This document shows, piece by piece, positions 34,184 to 42,610 of a stretch of DNA of 64,000 nt. The stretch's first letter is position 1. Each line of letters begins with the position of its first letter. Origin of the DNA: Aldehydirespirator sp028819505. Lineage in GTDB: Bacteria; Actinomycetota; Acidimicrobiia; Acidimicrobiales; Aldehydirespiratoraceae. Location of the stretch: NCBI GenBank assembly GCA_965207755.1, contig OZ242297.1:806001-870000 (forward strand), in the 5' to 3' direction. Both the position numbers and the translations under genes were made by a program. The notes below the pieces were generated by a model. That model did not search any database. It was not told the DNA's origin and saw only the letters and a list, made by a program, of their open reading frames with translations.

Positions 34184-34189
34184 TATAGT
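34184..34189 (+). promoter_or_regulatory. Candidate -10 box (TATAGT) upstream of nitrile hydratase
   Basis: TATAGT lies 48 nt before the beta subunit ATG. The -35 region is not clear. Confidence 0.4.
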
Positions 34190-34237
34190 TGACCCGCCGG
34201 GTCAGCGACCGAGGAATCCACCGAACGGGAGGCTCCG

Positions 34238-34897
34238 ATGGACGGCATCCACGACATGGGGGGAATGCAGGGCTGGGGCACCGTGGCCATCGACCCCGAC
34301 GAGCCGGTGTTCCGCGAGCGGTGGCACGGCCGCGCCTTCGCCATGGGGGCCATGTCGATGGGCCTGTCGGGCACCAACCTCGACGCCTTCCGCCACGGCC
34401 TCGAGCGCCTGCACCCCTACGACTACCTGGCCGACGGCTACTACGGGCGCTGGCTGGCCTGTGCCGAGACGCTGCTGGTCGACAGCGGCGTGATCCCACC
34501 GGGCGCGGTGGAGGCCCGGGCCCGCAACCTGTCCGGCGAGTCGGTAGACGAGCCCGCCGACGTCGAGGAGAACAAGCCCGTCTACGAGCGGGGCGGCGCC
34601 GGGTCGCTGCGCGAGATCGACGACGAGCCAGCCTTCTCGGTAGGGGACCGGGTGAGGGCCAAGGACATCCGCACCGGCGGCCACACCCGCATGCCCGGGT
34701 ACATCCGGGGCCGTACCGGCACGGTGCAGGCTCTGCGCCCCGCGGCGCTGCTGCCCGACACCAACGCCCATTTCGCGGGCGAGAATCCCCAGCACGTGTA
34801 CACCGTCGAGTTCGACTCCACCGAATTGTGGGGTCCGGACGCGGAGGCGGCCAAGCTGCGCATCGACCTGTTCGAGAGCTACCTGGAGGCGATATAG
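34238..34897 (+). CDS. nthB: Nitrile hydratase beta subunit
   Basis: The 219-residue protein starts MDGIHDMGGMQGWG and ends in the SH3-like barrel domain with FSVGDRVRAKDIRTGGHTR, YIRGRTGTVQ, HVYTVEFDSTELWG, all typical of the beta subunit. It partners with the alpha subunit, whose gene follows with 0 bp between stop and ATG. ATG 34238 is preceded by GGGAGG. The beta-alpha order is that of cobalt-type operons. The enzyme hydrates nitriles to amides. Confidence 0.95.
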   Translation: MDGIHDMGGMQGWGTVAIDPDEPVFRERWHGRAFAMGAMSMGLSGTNLDAFRHGLERLHPYDYLADGYYGRWLACAETLLVDSGVIPPGAVEARARNLSGESVDEPADVEENKPVYERGGAGSLREIDDEPAFSVGDRVRAKDIRTGGHTRMPGYIRGRTGTVQALRPAALLPDTNAHFAGENPQHVYTVEFDSTELWGPDAEAAKLRIDLFESYLEAI

Positions 34898-35497
34898 ATG
34901 GCTGATCCCACCCACATCAAGGACCGGCCCTCGCCCGCGGTTCGGGCCGAGGCGCTGGAGTCGCTGCTGACCGAGCGCGGCCTGGTCAAGTCCGAGGTGC
35001 TCGACGGCTTCATCAACCGCTTCGTCAACGACGTCGGCCCCATGAACGGCGCCAAGGTGGTGGCCAAGGCGTGGACCGACCCCGACTACCGAGAGCACCT
35101 GCTGGCCGACGGTACCGGCGCCATCAAGGAGCTGGGTTTCGCCGGCCCGCAGGGCGAGCACATCGTCGTGGTCGAGAACTCCGACGACGTACACAACGTG
35201 GTGGTCTGCACCCTGTGCTCCTGCTACCCGTGGCCGGTTCTCGGTCTGCCGCCGGAGTGGTACAAGGATCCGGCCTACCGCAGCCGCATGGTGCGCGAGC
35301 CCCGCACGCTGCTGAGCGAGATGGGCCTGGACCTCGACGACGAGGTGGAGGTCCGGGTGTGGGACTCCAGCGCCGAGAACCGCTACCTGGTCCTTCCCCA
35401 GCGCCCCGACGGCACCGACGACCTCTCCGAGGAGGAGCTGGCCGCCCTCGTCACCCGGGACGCGATGGTCGGGGTGGCCAGGGTCGGCGCCTCCTAG
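34898..35497 (+). CDS. nthA: Nitrile hydratase alpha subunit, cobalt type
   Basis: The 199-residue alpha subunit has the metal-binding claw VCTLCSCYPW with cysteines 104, 107 and 109. CTLCSC is the cobalt-type version; iron enzymes have CSLCSC. Two Cys are post-translationally oxidised in the known enzymes. LLADGTGAIKELGFAGP and LPPEWYKDPAYRSRMVREPR match the family. The end of the gene is in a 61-bp period duplication. Cobalt dependence fits the cbtBA uptake genes about 16 kb upstream. Confidence 0.95.
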   Translation: MADPTHIKDRPSPAVRAEALESLLTERGLVKSEVLDGFINRFVNDVGPMNGAKVVAKAWTDPDYREHLLADGTGAIKELGFAGPQGEHIVVVENSDDVHNVVVCTLCSCYPWPVLGLPPEWYKDPAYRSRMVREPRTLLSEMGLDLDDEVEVRVWDSSAENRYLVLPQRPDGTDDLSEEELAALVTRDAMVGVARVGAS

Positions 35498-35571
35498 CCG
35501 GACGCGCGTGCACTTCCGGGAAACTTCCGTCGCCGGCTACAGCGTCGGCGCCTCCTAGCCGGACGCGCGTG
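35483..35571 (+). repeat. 28-bp sequence repeated with 61-bp period across the nthA 3' end
   Basis: The sequence at 35483-35510, which contains the nthA stop, recurs exactly at 35544-35571. The second copy contains the GTG of the next gene at its end. Confidence 0.9.
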
Positions 35572-35967
35572 TCTCTGACGCTAGACATCGAGGGGCCGGC
35601 CGCCCCTCCCCGGCTCAACGGCGAGCTGGTGTTCGACGAGCCCTGGGAGGGTCGCAGCTTCGCCATGGCCGCGGCCCTGGTCGAGGGCGGCCACTTCAGC
35701 TGGTACGAGTTCCGGGACCATCTGATCGCGGCCATCGGCCGCTGGGAGTCGGACCCCGTCGGCGAGTACCGGTACTACGAGCGCTGGCAGGAGGCCCTCG
35801 AGTCCATCGTGGAGGAGCGGGCGATCGTCTCGGAGCCCGAGGTGGACGCGCTGGCCGCGGCCTACGCGGCCCGCCCACCGGGCCACGACCACGGCGACCA
35901 CGCCCACCACCACGACCACGCCCGCCACCAGGACCACGGCGGCCACCGCCACGACCACGCCCATTAG
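35569..35967 (+). CDS. Nitrile hydratase accessory (activator-like) protein with His-rich tail
   Basis: The 132-residue protein has FDEPWEGRSFAMAAALVEGGHFSWYEFRDHLIAAIG, similar to the N-terminal part of beta subunits and to Co-type nitrile hydratase activators. The last 25 residues, about half His, contain HDHGDHAHHHDHARHQ and should bind cobalt. It may be a metallochaperone for loading the alpha subunit. The GTG at 35569 was chosen because the fold starts there; no ribosome site is visible, and the start lies in a duplicated sequence. Confidence 0.85.
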   Translation: MSLTLDIEGPAAPPRLNGELVFDEPWEGRSFAMAAALVEGGHFSWYEFRDHLIAAIGRWESDPVGEYRYYERWQEALESIVEERAIVSEPEVDALAAAYAARPPGHDHGDHAHHHDHARHQDHGGHRHDHAH

Positions 35968-36020
35968 GGCCTGCCGGGCGGACACGGCGCATCGCCATGC
36001 CCGGTGGTAAGAATGGCGCA

Positions 36021-37139
36021 GTGTCGCTGGCCGAGCTCATAATCGACCTCCAGTTCAGGGGTCTGAGGATCAACGCTCCCTTCGAGCGCCGGCCCGGCGG
36101 GGCCGGCCCGTCGGACGCGGGGATGGTCTGGATCGAGGGAACCGCGGTGACGGTTCCGGTGGACGCCTCCTTCGTGGCCGGCTCGCCCTACTCGCTGGAG
36201 ACGGAGGACGCCGGGTTCGGCATCTACGCCGACGGGATCCGCCTCGCCGGCGCCGCTCCGGCCGACCGGCCCCGCTTCTACGGCCTGACCACCGACGACG
36301 GCGTCCCGTACTGGCACCTGGCCCTCATGCACCTCGACTCGCTGGCCAGCACCGTCCTGCAGACCTGCGCCTACTGGGGCAACGACGACCAGTGCCGCTT
36401 CTGCGGGATCGGGGTGTCGCTGGCCTCGGGCAGCACCGTGCTGGTGAAGCGGCCGGCGCAGCTGGCCGAGGTGGCGGCGGCGGCCAAGGAGCTGGACGGC
36501 GCGGTGGACATCACGCTGACCACCGGCTCAACCTACGGCCGCGACAAGGGCGCCCTCTATGTGGCCAAGTGCGGTGAGGCAATGAAGGAGTCCTCAGGCC
36601 TGCCGGTGGAGGTGCAGTTCGAGCCGCCCGACGACCTGAGCGTGATCGACCAGGTCGCCGACCGGGGCATCGACTCGGTGGGCATCCACATCGAGACCTT
36701 CGACCCGGCGGTGCTGGAGTGGGTCGCGCCCCCCAAGCACCGCACCGGTGTCGAGCGGTACTTCGAGACCTGGGAGTACGCGGTGGAGCGCTTCGGCGAG
36801 GGCCAGGTCTCCACTTATGTGATCCTGGGCATGGGCGAGGACCCGGACCTGATCGTGGAGGGCTGTCGGCGGGCCGCCGACATCGGCGTGTACCCCTTCA
36901 TCGTGCCGCTGCGGCCCGTGCCCGGCTCCCTCATGGGCGACTGGCTGCCCCCCTCATCCGATTACGTTGAGAACGTCGCCCGCAAGGTCGCCCCGTACCT
37001 GGTGGAGCGGGGCCTGACCGCGGACCTGGTCGCCGCGGGCTGCGCACGCTGCCAGGCCTGCTCGCCGGTGGGGGCGATGGAGCGCGAGCTGCGCGCCGAC
37101 GGCGACCGCAAGCTCATACCGGTGCGAGCGACAGGCTGA
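36021..37139 (+). CDS. Radical SAM protein, MSMEG_0568 family (Nit1C-associated)
   Basis: The 372-residue protein has a cysteine motif CAYWGNDDQCRFCGI with spacing CX8CX2C, unlike the standard CX3CX2C of radical SAM enzymes, and a C-terminal CARCQACSPVGA. Other conserved parts are LTTGSTYGRDKGAL, GIHIETFDPAVLEWVAP and STYVILGMGEDPDLIV. It matches the MSMEG_0568 group of Nit1C clusters; its reaction is unknown. The GTG 36021 follows a TAAGAAT-like -10; an ATG at 35997 is an alternative. The next gene begins 5 bp after the stop. Confidence 0.85.
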   Translation: MSLAELIIDLQFRGLRINAPFERRPGGAGPSDAGMVWIEGTAVTVPVDASFVAGSPYSLETEDAGFGIYADGIRLAGAAPADRPRFYGLTTDDGVPYWHLALMHLDSLASTVLQTCAYWGNDDQCRFCGIGVSLASGSTVLVKRPAQLAEVAAAAKELDGAVDITLTTGSTYGRDKGALYVAKCGEAMKESSGLPVEVQFEPPDDLSVIDQVADRGIDSVGIHIETFDPAVLEWVAPPKHRTGVERYFETWEYAVERFGEGQVSTYVILGMGEDPDLIVEGCRRAADIGVYPFIVPLRPVPGSLMGDWLPPSSDYVENVARKVAPYLVERGLTADLVAAGCARCQACSPVGAMERELRADGDRKLIPVRATG

Positions 37140-37144
37140 CGCAG

Positions 37145-37699
37145 TTGAGGCCGTCCGAGCGGATCGTGTGCTGGCGGGCCGTCGACCCGTCCGCGAAGAG
37201 CTGGCACATGCGCATCCGTCACCGCATCTTCGTCGAGGAGCAGCGGGTCATCCCCTTCACCGACGTCGACGACTGGGACCGCGACCCCGACACCGTCCAC
37301 GTTCTGGCGGGACGGGGATCGGAGGCGGTCGGCACGGTCCGCCTCTATCGCACCGACGACGAGGGCCGCTGGAAGGGTGATCGGCTCGCGGTGCTTCCCG
37401 GCTACCGGGCCGGAGTGGTGGGGATGAAACTGGTGCGCTTCGCGGTGGCCACCGCGGCGGCGGCCGGCGGCGACGCGATGGACGCGTTCGTGCAACTCCA
37501 GAACGTGACGTTCTTCGCGCGCATCGGCTGGCGGCGCAACGGCCCGGAGCAGCTCTACTACGGCCTGCCCCACCAGCCGATGGTCTTCGAATTGTCCGAC
37601 GCCCGCCGGCTGGACGAGAGTGAGATTCCCACCGACGCCTGCCTGCGCCTGCCCGCGGCCCGCGACGCGCCCAGCCCGCTGCTGGTCACGATGGCGTAG
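37145..37699 (+). CDS. GNAT acetyltransferase, MSMEG_0567 N-terminal family (Nit1C-associated)
   Basis: The 184-residue GNAT-type protein has RIRHRIFVEEQRVIPFTDVD, GTVRLYRTDDEGRWKGDRLAV and FVQLQNVTFFARIGWRRNGP, which fit the MSMEG_0567 family. In mycobacteria that group can be fused to an AIR-synthase-like domain; here that domain is the separate 24511 gene. The start is TTG 37145, 5 bp after the radical SAM stop; no clear ribosome site. A large hairpin follows. Confidence 0.82.
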   Translation: MRPSERIVCWRAVDPSAKSWHMRIRHRIFVEEQRVIPFTDVDDWDRDPDTVHVLAGRGSEAVGTVRLYRTDDEGRWKGDRLAVLPGYRAGVVGMKLVRFAVATAAAAGGDAMDAFVQLQNVTFFARIGWRRNGPEQLYYGLPHQPMVFELSDARRLDESEIPTDACLRLPAARDAPSPLLVTMA

Positions 37700-37705
37700 G
37701 GTCTC

Positions 37706-37760
37706 ACCGTTCTGTGAGCAACGAAGCCGCCTCAGTCGGCATATCTGCTCACAGAACGGT
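37706..37760. terminator. 15-bp perfect stem hairpin with inner stem
   Basis: ACCGTTCTGTGAGCA pairs perfectly with TGCTCACAGAACGGT, closing a 25-nt interior that itself contains GCCG/CGGC with 5-nt sides. It separates the GNAT gene from the DUF1116 gene. It may be a terminator or RNA-stability element; no U-tract is seen. Confidence 0.65.
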
Positions 37761-37784
37761 TGGTAGCTGCAGCGGGTAGGCGTC

Positions 37785-39191
37785 ATGGAGTTGCCCAAGC
37801 AAGTATCGGTCGTCAACATCGGGCTGGAGCGCTTCGAGACGGCTGTTCGCGATCAGGGCGCACCGGCGGTGGGGGTGGACTGGCGCATCCCGGCCGGCGG
37901 TGATCAGGAGGCAGTGGCCGCGCTGGGCAGGCTGCTGGGACCAGCCGCCGACCGGATCGACGCGGCCAACGCCGAGGTGATCGACCGCCTCGACCGCGGC
38001 GTTCCCATGCTGGTGGGCATCGAGACCGCGTCCGCAGTGATCGAGGGCCTCGAGTCGGGCACGATCCTCCACTGCGGACCCCCCATCGGCTGGGACGAGA
38101 TGTGCGACCCGCTGAGGCGCTCGGTGAGGGCGACCGTAGTGGCCGAAGGATGGGCGCCGGACGGCGATGTCGCAGGCGCCATGCTCCAGGGGGGCGAGAT
38201 CCGCCTGGAAGCAGCCAACGAGCACGACACGGTGGTGCCCATGGCCAGCGCCATCGGGCCCAGCGCCCCGGTGTACGCGGTGTCCGTCGATACCGGCGGC
38301 ACAACGGCCTACTCCAGTCTCAACCAGGGCTCGGGGGCGGTCGCCTGGTTCGGGGTCGACTCCGACGCGGCCATCGAACGTCTCCGGTTCCTGCGCGACG
38401 CGCTCGCTCCCGCCCTGGCCCGGGCCCTCGACACCGCCGGTCCCATCGACGTCTTCTCGCTGGCCGCCCAGGGCATCGCCATGGGCGACGACGTCCACAT
38501 GCGGGTCCAGGCCACCAGCAACCTCCTGCTGCGCGACCTGCTGCCGCACCTCGTCCGCGCCGGAACGGACAGGATCGGCGAGGTGGCCGACTTCCTGAGC
38601 ACCAACCACCTGATGTTCCTCAACATCGCCATGGCAGGCGCCCGCGCCCTCACCGAGTGGGCCGGCCAGGTGCCCGACTCGAGCATCGTCACCACCATGG
38701 CCCGCAACGGCACCACCTACGGCATCCGTCTGGCCGGCGACTCCGGCACGTGGCACATCGCGGAGTCGCCCCCGGTGCAGGACGCCCTGTACTACCCCGG
38801 CCAGGGACCGGACACGAGCGCCCCCGACATCGGCGACAGCGCGGTGCTGGAGTTGGTGGGCCTCGGCGGAGCGGCCGCGGCCAACTCGCCCGCGGTGGCC
38901 GGCTTCCTCGGGGGCAGGATGGCCGACGCGGCCGCGGTCACCGCGGCCATGGGCCGGATCTGCGCCGGCACGAGCACCCGGCTCCGTCTGCCCGTTCTCG
39001 ACAACGCCGGCACCCCCCTGGGGGTCGACGTCCGCAAGGTAGTCGAGACCGCCATCACCCCCGCGGTCAATACCGGCATAGTCCACGCCTCCGACGGCTC
39101 CGGCCAGGTAGGTGCCGGAGTAGCGCGCGCCCCCATCGAGTGCTTCCGCCAAGCGGTGCTCGACTTGGATCGCCGCCTCAACGGCCGCTAG
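37785..39191 (+). CDS. allG: DUF1116/AllG family, oxamate carbamoyltransferase subunit candidate
   Basis: The 468-residue protein has DUF1116 hallmarks: HCGPPIGWDEMCDPLRR, FGVDSDAAIERLRFLRD, AAQGIAMGDDVHMRVQATSNLLLRD, NHLMFLNIAMAGARA, TTMARNGTTYGIRLAG and YYPGQGPDTSAPDIGDSAV. E. coli AllG (YlbE) is the partner of AllF and AllH in oxamate carbamoyltransferase. The gene is about 11.5 kb from allH and 15.4 kb from allF, so the complex is assembled from a scattered set. The 3' end is duplicated with a 48-bp period. Confidence 0.88.
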   Translation: MELPKQVSVVNIGLERFETAVRDQGAPAVGVDWRIPAGGDQEAVAALGRLLGPAADRIDAANAEVIDRLDRGVPMLVGIETASAVIEGLESGTILHCGPPIGWDEMCDPLRRSVRATVVAEGWAPDGDVAGAMLQGGEIRLEAANEHDTVVPMASAIGPSAPVYAVSVDTGGTTAYSSLNQGSGAVAWFGVDSDAAIERLRFLRDALAPALARALDTAGPIDVFSLAAQGIAMGDDVHMRVQATSNLLLRDLLPHLVRAGTDRIGEVADFLSTNHLMFLNIAMAGARALTEWAGQVPDSSIVTTMARNGTTYGIRLAGDSGTWHIAESPPVQDALYYPGQGPDTSAPDIGDSAVLELVGLGGAAAANSPAVAGFLGGRMADAAAVTAAMGRICAGTSTRLRLPVLDNAGTPLGVDVRKVVETAITPAVNTGIVHASDGSGQVGAGVARAPIECFRQAVLDLDRRLNGR

Positions 39192-39248
39192 ATCCGCCGA
39201 GCGGTGCTCGACTTGGATCGCCGCCTCAACGGCCGCCAGATCCGCCGA
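39153..39248 (+). repeat. 48-bp tandem repeat over the allG 3' end
   Basis: A 48-bp unit starting in the last codons of allG (39153) recurs at 39201 with only 1-2 changes. The copy holds CAG in place of the TAG stop. Confidence 0.85.
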
Positions 39249-39428
39249 GCCGTTCTGCGATGAAGGCGTCGGAGTGACGCTGGCCGGGAGAAGCCCGATG
39301 GTCGCGGGCTACGGTTCTCGCACCCAGATGAGTTGACCGAAGACGCAAAGCGCAACCAGAGTCGGGTTTCTGCGCAGGAGGGAGCAGCGCTCCGGGCAGA
39401 TGGCACCGCCCGCCATTGTGTTCGCAGT

Positions 39429-40541
39429 CTAGCGGTCGGGGGAGCGCAGCCACGCTCGGGTGGTTCGGTGGGAGAAGTCGACATGGCCGCGGCGGGTGCT
39501 GCGGATGAAGCCAGCTCGGATCAGTCGTGACCGGTAGGTGCTGACGTAGCTGGTGCTGCGGCCGAGGCGTCTTGAGATGTCCGCGGTCGAGGTCTCGCCG
39601 TCGTCTTGGGCCATGGCTAGGGCGAACTGGCGGTCCATGCCCGACATCGACCGCCACATGGGCGCGACCACAAGGTCGGGTAGCCGGCGCTCGGCCTCGG
39701 CTATGCCCGACGACACGTCGCCAATCGTTACATGTGGCGGGTCGGAGGATGCGACCCGCCAGGAGTGGAAGCCGATGAGCTGCACCATGAAGGGGTATCC
39801 GTTGCTGGCCTCAACGGCATGACGCAGCGCGTCGTCGCTGATGCGTCCTCCATGCGCGGCTATCGGCTCGGCGAAAGCCGTTGCAGTGGCCGCATCGGAC
39901 AGTTCAGCGATCTCATGGCGGGAGCAGCGCTGCAAGAATGTGATGGCCGAGTCCTGTAGCACGGTGTCGTCGATGCTCGGAAGGCCCGCGGCCACAAGGG
40001 CGATCGGCAGTTCTTCGCGCCGCGTGACGTGCTGCAACGTTGTGGCAAACTCGCGCAACTCCGGCGGCTCGCCGCCCTGCAGTTCGTCGAGCGTTATGAG
40101 CAGCCCTCTGCCCTCAGACGCGAGGTGGGTGCCTATGACGGTCAGAACGGACCGCAGCCGGGTGCCGGTCGCTCCGGCCTCACCCGGGTCGACCCGGGTG
40201 AACTCTACGCCTACACCGAGTGCGCTGATCCCCGTCAGACGCGGCCGCTCGCTGCGACCGCCATCCGCAAGTTCCAGCACCGCCGTGGCCAGTCTGCTGC
40301 ATAGATCCCCATGGGCGGTCTCGGCTATCGCCAGCCAGCCGCGGCCTTGCGCCTGTTCCTGCACGGCGTTGAGCGTCGCCGTCTTGCCCGCGCCCCGCAC
40401 TCCGACTAGCAGTGAGGTGAAGTCGGGGTGACCCGCGCCGATGTCGAGGGCCTCACTGAGCGCATCCAGGACGCTTGTGCGCCCTGCAAGCACAGGCGGT
40501 GAGCTTCCGAAGGTCGGTCTGAACGGATTGCCGTAGGCCAT
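39429..40541 (-). CDS. AAA-type ATPase with C-terminal winged-helix-like region
   Basis: The 370-residue protein starts at ATG 40541 with NPFRPTFGSSPPVLAGR, then Walker A GVRGAGKTAT, Walker B GLLITLDELQ and a sensor-like VAAGLPSIDD. The C-terminal 60 residues (STADISRRLGRSTSYVSTYRSRLIRAGFI) look like a winged helix. The family is often linked to prokaryotic regulators or toxin-antitoxin-like ATPases, but its role is unknown. A decayed paralog lies at 52220. It is convergent with allG and sits in a stretch with degraded genes. Confidence 0.75.
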   Translation of the reverse strand: MAYGNPFRPTFGSSPPVLAGRTSVLDALSEALDIGAGHPDFTSLLVGVRGAGKTATLNAVQEQAQGRGWLAIAETAHGDLCSRLATAVLELADGGRSERPRLTGISALGVGVEFTRVDPGEAGATGTRLRSVLTVIGTHLASEGRGLLITLDELQGGEPPELREFATTLQHVTRREELPIALVAAGLPSIDDTVLQDSAITFLQRCSRHEIAELSDAATATAFAEPIAAHGGRISDDALRHAVEASNGYPFMVQLIGFHSWRVASSDPPHVTIGDVSSGIAEAERRLPDLVVAPMWRSMSGMDRQFALAMAQDDGETSTADISRRLGRSTSYVSTYRSRLIRAGFIRSTRRGHVDFSHRTTRAWLRSPDR

Positions 40542-40734
40542 GCCCTACGCCCTCAGCGCCTGAGCCGCTTCCAAGAAGCGGATCACTCGGCATTCCGGGA
40601 TCGCCAGTCCTAGCATCGCTGCATCCCTGACCTTGCTTGCCGGGTGCCTAGCCTACTGTCCTTCGCGAGCTTTGGATTCTTCGCGAGCTTTGGATTCGGC
40701 CTCCTTGTGACCTAGTCTCCCGCGGATCCAGCGA

Positions 40735-41200
40735 CGACCCGCCACGAGCAGGCGGCGACGCACATGGCCGACGGCTACGCCCGCGCATCGGGCGAGCCGG
40801 CGGCCGCGCTGGTGGTCCCGGGCGCGGGTCTCTACAACGCGGCGTCCGGCCTGGCCACCGCCTACTCCCGCTCCACGCCGGCACTGCTCGTCGCGGGCGA
40901 GATCCTGCGGGGCCATCGGCAAGAACATCGGAACCGTGCACGAGGTCGCTGACCAGGCCGGCACGGTGCGCTCCGTTGCCAAGTGGCAGCGACAGGCGTC
41001 CAGGCCCGCGAGGTCCCCGACGCCGTGTTCGGGGCGTTCAGGCGGATGCGCACCGGCCGTCCCGCCCGGTGCCGATCGAGATGCCGCCCGAAGCCGGGGT
41101 GGAGCGAGAGGAGGTCGAGTTTCGGAGCCCGGCCCGGGCCACGAGGATCGTGCCCAGCCCCGAAGACTTGAGGGAGGCCGCCCAGGTGATCTCGAGATCC
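40735..41200 (+). pseudogene. Thiamine-pyrophosphate enzyme fragment, frameshifted
   Basis: The sequence 40735-40920 reads TTRHEQAATHMADGYARAS then PAALVVPGAGLYNAASGLA, the N-terminal domain of acetolactate-synthase-like TPP enzymes. Further parts in other frames (IGKNIGTVHEVADQAG; REVPDAVFGAFRRMRTGRP; PVPIEMPPEAGVE) continue the same domain. At least two frameshifts, no N-terminus and no C-terminus. A TTCGCGAGCTTTGGATTC duplication lies just before it. Confidence 0.75.
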
Positions 41201-41279
41201 AGCATGCAGAGAGAGGGTCTCATACAGTCCTGACACGCGGCTTCGGGTCGGGCGGCCCCGGGCAGGATCCGGGGCAGGG

Positions 41280-41912
41280 TCAGGTGGGTCTTAGCGCGGT
41301 CCACACGGCGCGGGCCGGGTGCTTGGTGGGGTTGCGCCAGCGGTGCTCGTGGTCGGTGCGGAAGTGGATCGAGTCGCCCCTCCGCAGCTGGAAGGCCTGA
41401 CCGGAGACGTCGACGTCGAGCCGGCCCGACAGCATGTGGATCAGCTCCTCGCCTGCGTGGCGCAGCGGCGACTGGCCGCTGTCGGCGTCCGGCGCCACCT
41501 CGGCGATGGCGGTGGCCACGAAGTACTGGCCGTAGGGACCGGAGATTCCCTCCAGGGTGAGGCCCTCATGGGGGGTGTAGATCGATCGGCGCTCGGACGC
41601 AGGGGTGAAGACCACGTAGGGCGGCGACTCCAGCTCCTCGTCCACGAAGTACGCCACCGGCTGCTCGAGGGCCGCGGCCAGCTTCAGCAGGGTCGTGATC
41701 GTGGGCACCATGGTGCCCTGCTCCACCTTGTGGATGGCCGCGGTCGACACGTCGGAGCGGTCGGCGAGCTGCTGCAGCGACAGGTTCCACTGCTTGCGCA
41801 GGTGGCGGACCTTGGGTCCGATCGAGTTCACGACCGCGCTCAGCGTCTCGCCGCTCACCTGGTTGGGCCGTCCGTCCGCGCCCCCGGCGCCGGCCGCCGC
41901 CCGGACGGTCAT
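41280..41912 (-). CDS. XRE-family regulator with C-terminal cupin
   Basis: The 210-residue protein has an HTH_3 domain (KVRHLRKQWNLSLQQLADRS, VSTAAIHKVEQG, TITTLLKLAAALEQP) and a C-terminal cupin (HAGEELIHMLSGRLDVDVSG, LRRGDSIHFRTDHEHRWRN). Such proteins respond to small molecules. ATG 41912 follows GGAGG. It is divergent from the OsmC gene and its operator probably lies in 41913-42017. The cluster gene it controls may include the OsmC-like and disulfide-reductase genes. Confidence 0.88.
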   Translation of the reverse strand: MTVRAAAGAGGADGRPNQVSGETLSAVVNSIGPKVRHLRKQWNLSLQQLADRSDVSTAAIHKVEQGTMVPTITTLLKLAAALEQPVAYFVDEELESPPYVVFTPASERRSIYTPHEGLTLEGISGPYGQYFVATAIAEVAPDADSGQSPLRHAGEELIHMLSGRLDVDVSGQAFQLRRGDSIHFRTDHEHRWRNPTKHPARAVWTALRPT

Positions 41913-41973
41913 GCCTCCATCACGGGCGTGCATCCTAGACGGCGGCCATTTCGCCTGTGATCCAGCGGCGTCG

Positions 41974-41979
41974 TATAGT
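41974..41979 (+). promoter_or_regulatory. Candidate -10 box (TATAGT) of the osmC-like gene
   Basis: TATAGT lies in the gap between the divergent XRE-cupin regulator and the OsmC-like gene. A weak TAGGAT box lies on the other strand near 41934. Confidence 0.45.
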
Positions 41980-42017
41980 TGACGGCTCGCTGCCGGCAGC
42001 TTGGAGGACGGCCCGCC

Positions 42018-42413
42018 GTGAGCTCCCCGACCCTTACCGTCTCGGCCCGGTGGCTGGGCGCATACCGCTGCGACGTGTCCTCGGGCGACTTCACCATCCC
42101 GGTGGACGAGCCCGAGAGGTACGGAGGGACCAACCAGGGTCCCCAGCCCACCGAGCTCCTGCTGGCCGCGCTGTCGTCGTGCTTCACCCTCGCGGTGGCC
42201 CACGCGGCCGGCAAGCGGGGCATCGAACTGTCCCATCTGGGGGTGGAGGTGACCGGCACCTACGACGGCCCAAGTTTCTCGGCGCTCGAGATACGGGTCG
42301 ATGCCGGCTGCGACGACGCCGTCAAGGACCGGCTGCTGGCGGCGGCGGCTCGCGTCTGCTACGTGTCCAACACCATCCGCAACACGCCGGAGATGTCGGT
42401 GCGGGCCGTCTGA
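42018..42413 (+). CDS. OsmC/Ohr family protein
   Basis: The 131-residue protein has the two conserved redox cysteines of the OsmC family: LSSCFTLAVAHAA and AARVCYVSNTI, with PQPTELLLAAL before the first. It may reduce organic or fatty-acid hydroperoxides, or a sulfur species. GTG 42018 follows GGAGG at 10 nt. Immediately upstream, on the opposite strand, is the cupin-type regulator. Confidence 0.83.
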   Translation: MSSPTLTVSARWLGAYRCDVSSGDFTIPVDEPERYGGTNQGPQPTELLLAALSSCFTLAVAHAAGKRGIELSHLGVEVTGTYDGPSFSALEIRVDAGCDDAVKDRLLAAAARVCYVSNTIRNTPEMSVRAV

Positions 42414-42414
42414 G

Positions 42415-42525
42415 GGCGCGCGCCGAGCAGGCACGGCTGGACACTGGCGCCTGACGAGGCGGCGCTGGGGGTGCTGCTGGACGGACGGCGCGCGCCAGCG
42501 GGCGCGGCTTGACACTGGCGCAGGG
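42415..42525 (+). repeat. Degenerate duplication with about 72-bp period after the OsmC gene
   Basis: GGCGCGCGCC followed by CGGCTGGACACTGGCGC-type sequence occurs at 42415 and again at 42487 with several changes. It continues the pattern of repeated gene 3' flanks but is degraded. Confidence 0.55.
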
Positions 42526-42610
42526 TCGGCTTTAGGTTCCGAAACGCGATTGTCTCATCCGACACGACTACGGCCAGAACGCCAGGAGGTCCGGTGACGA
42601 AAGGCTCACG

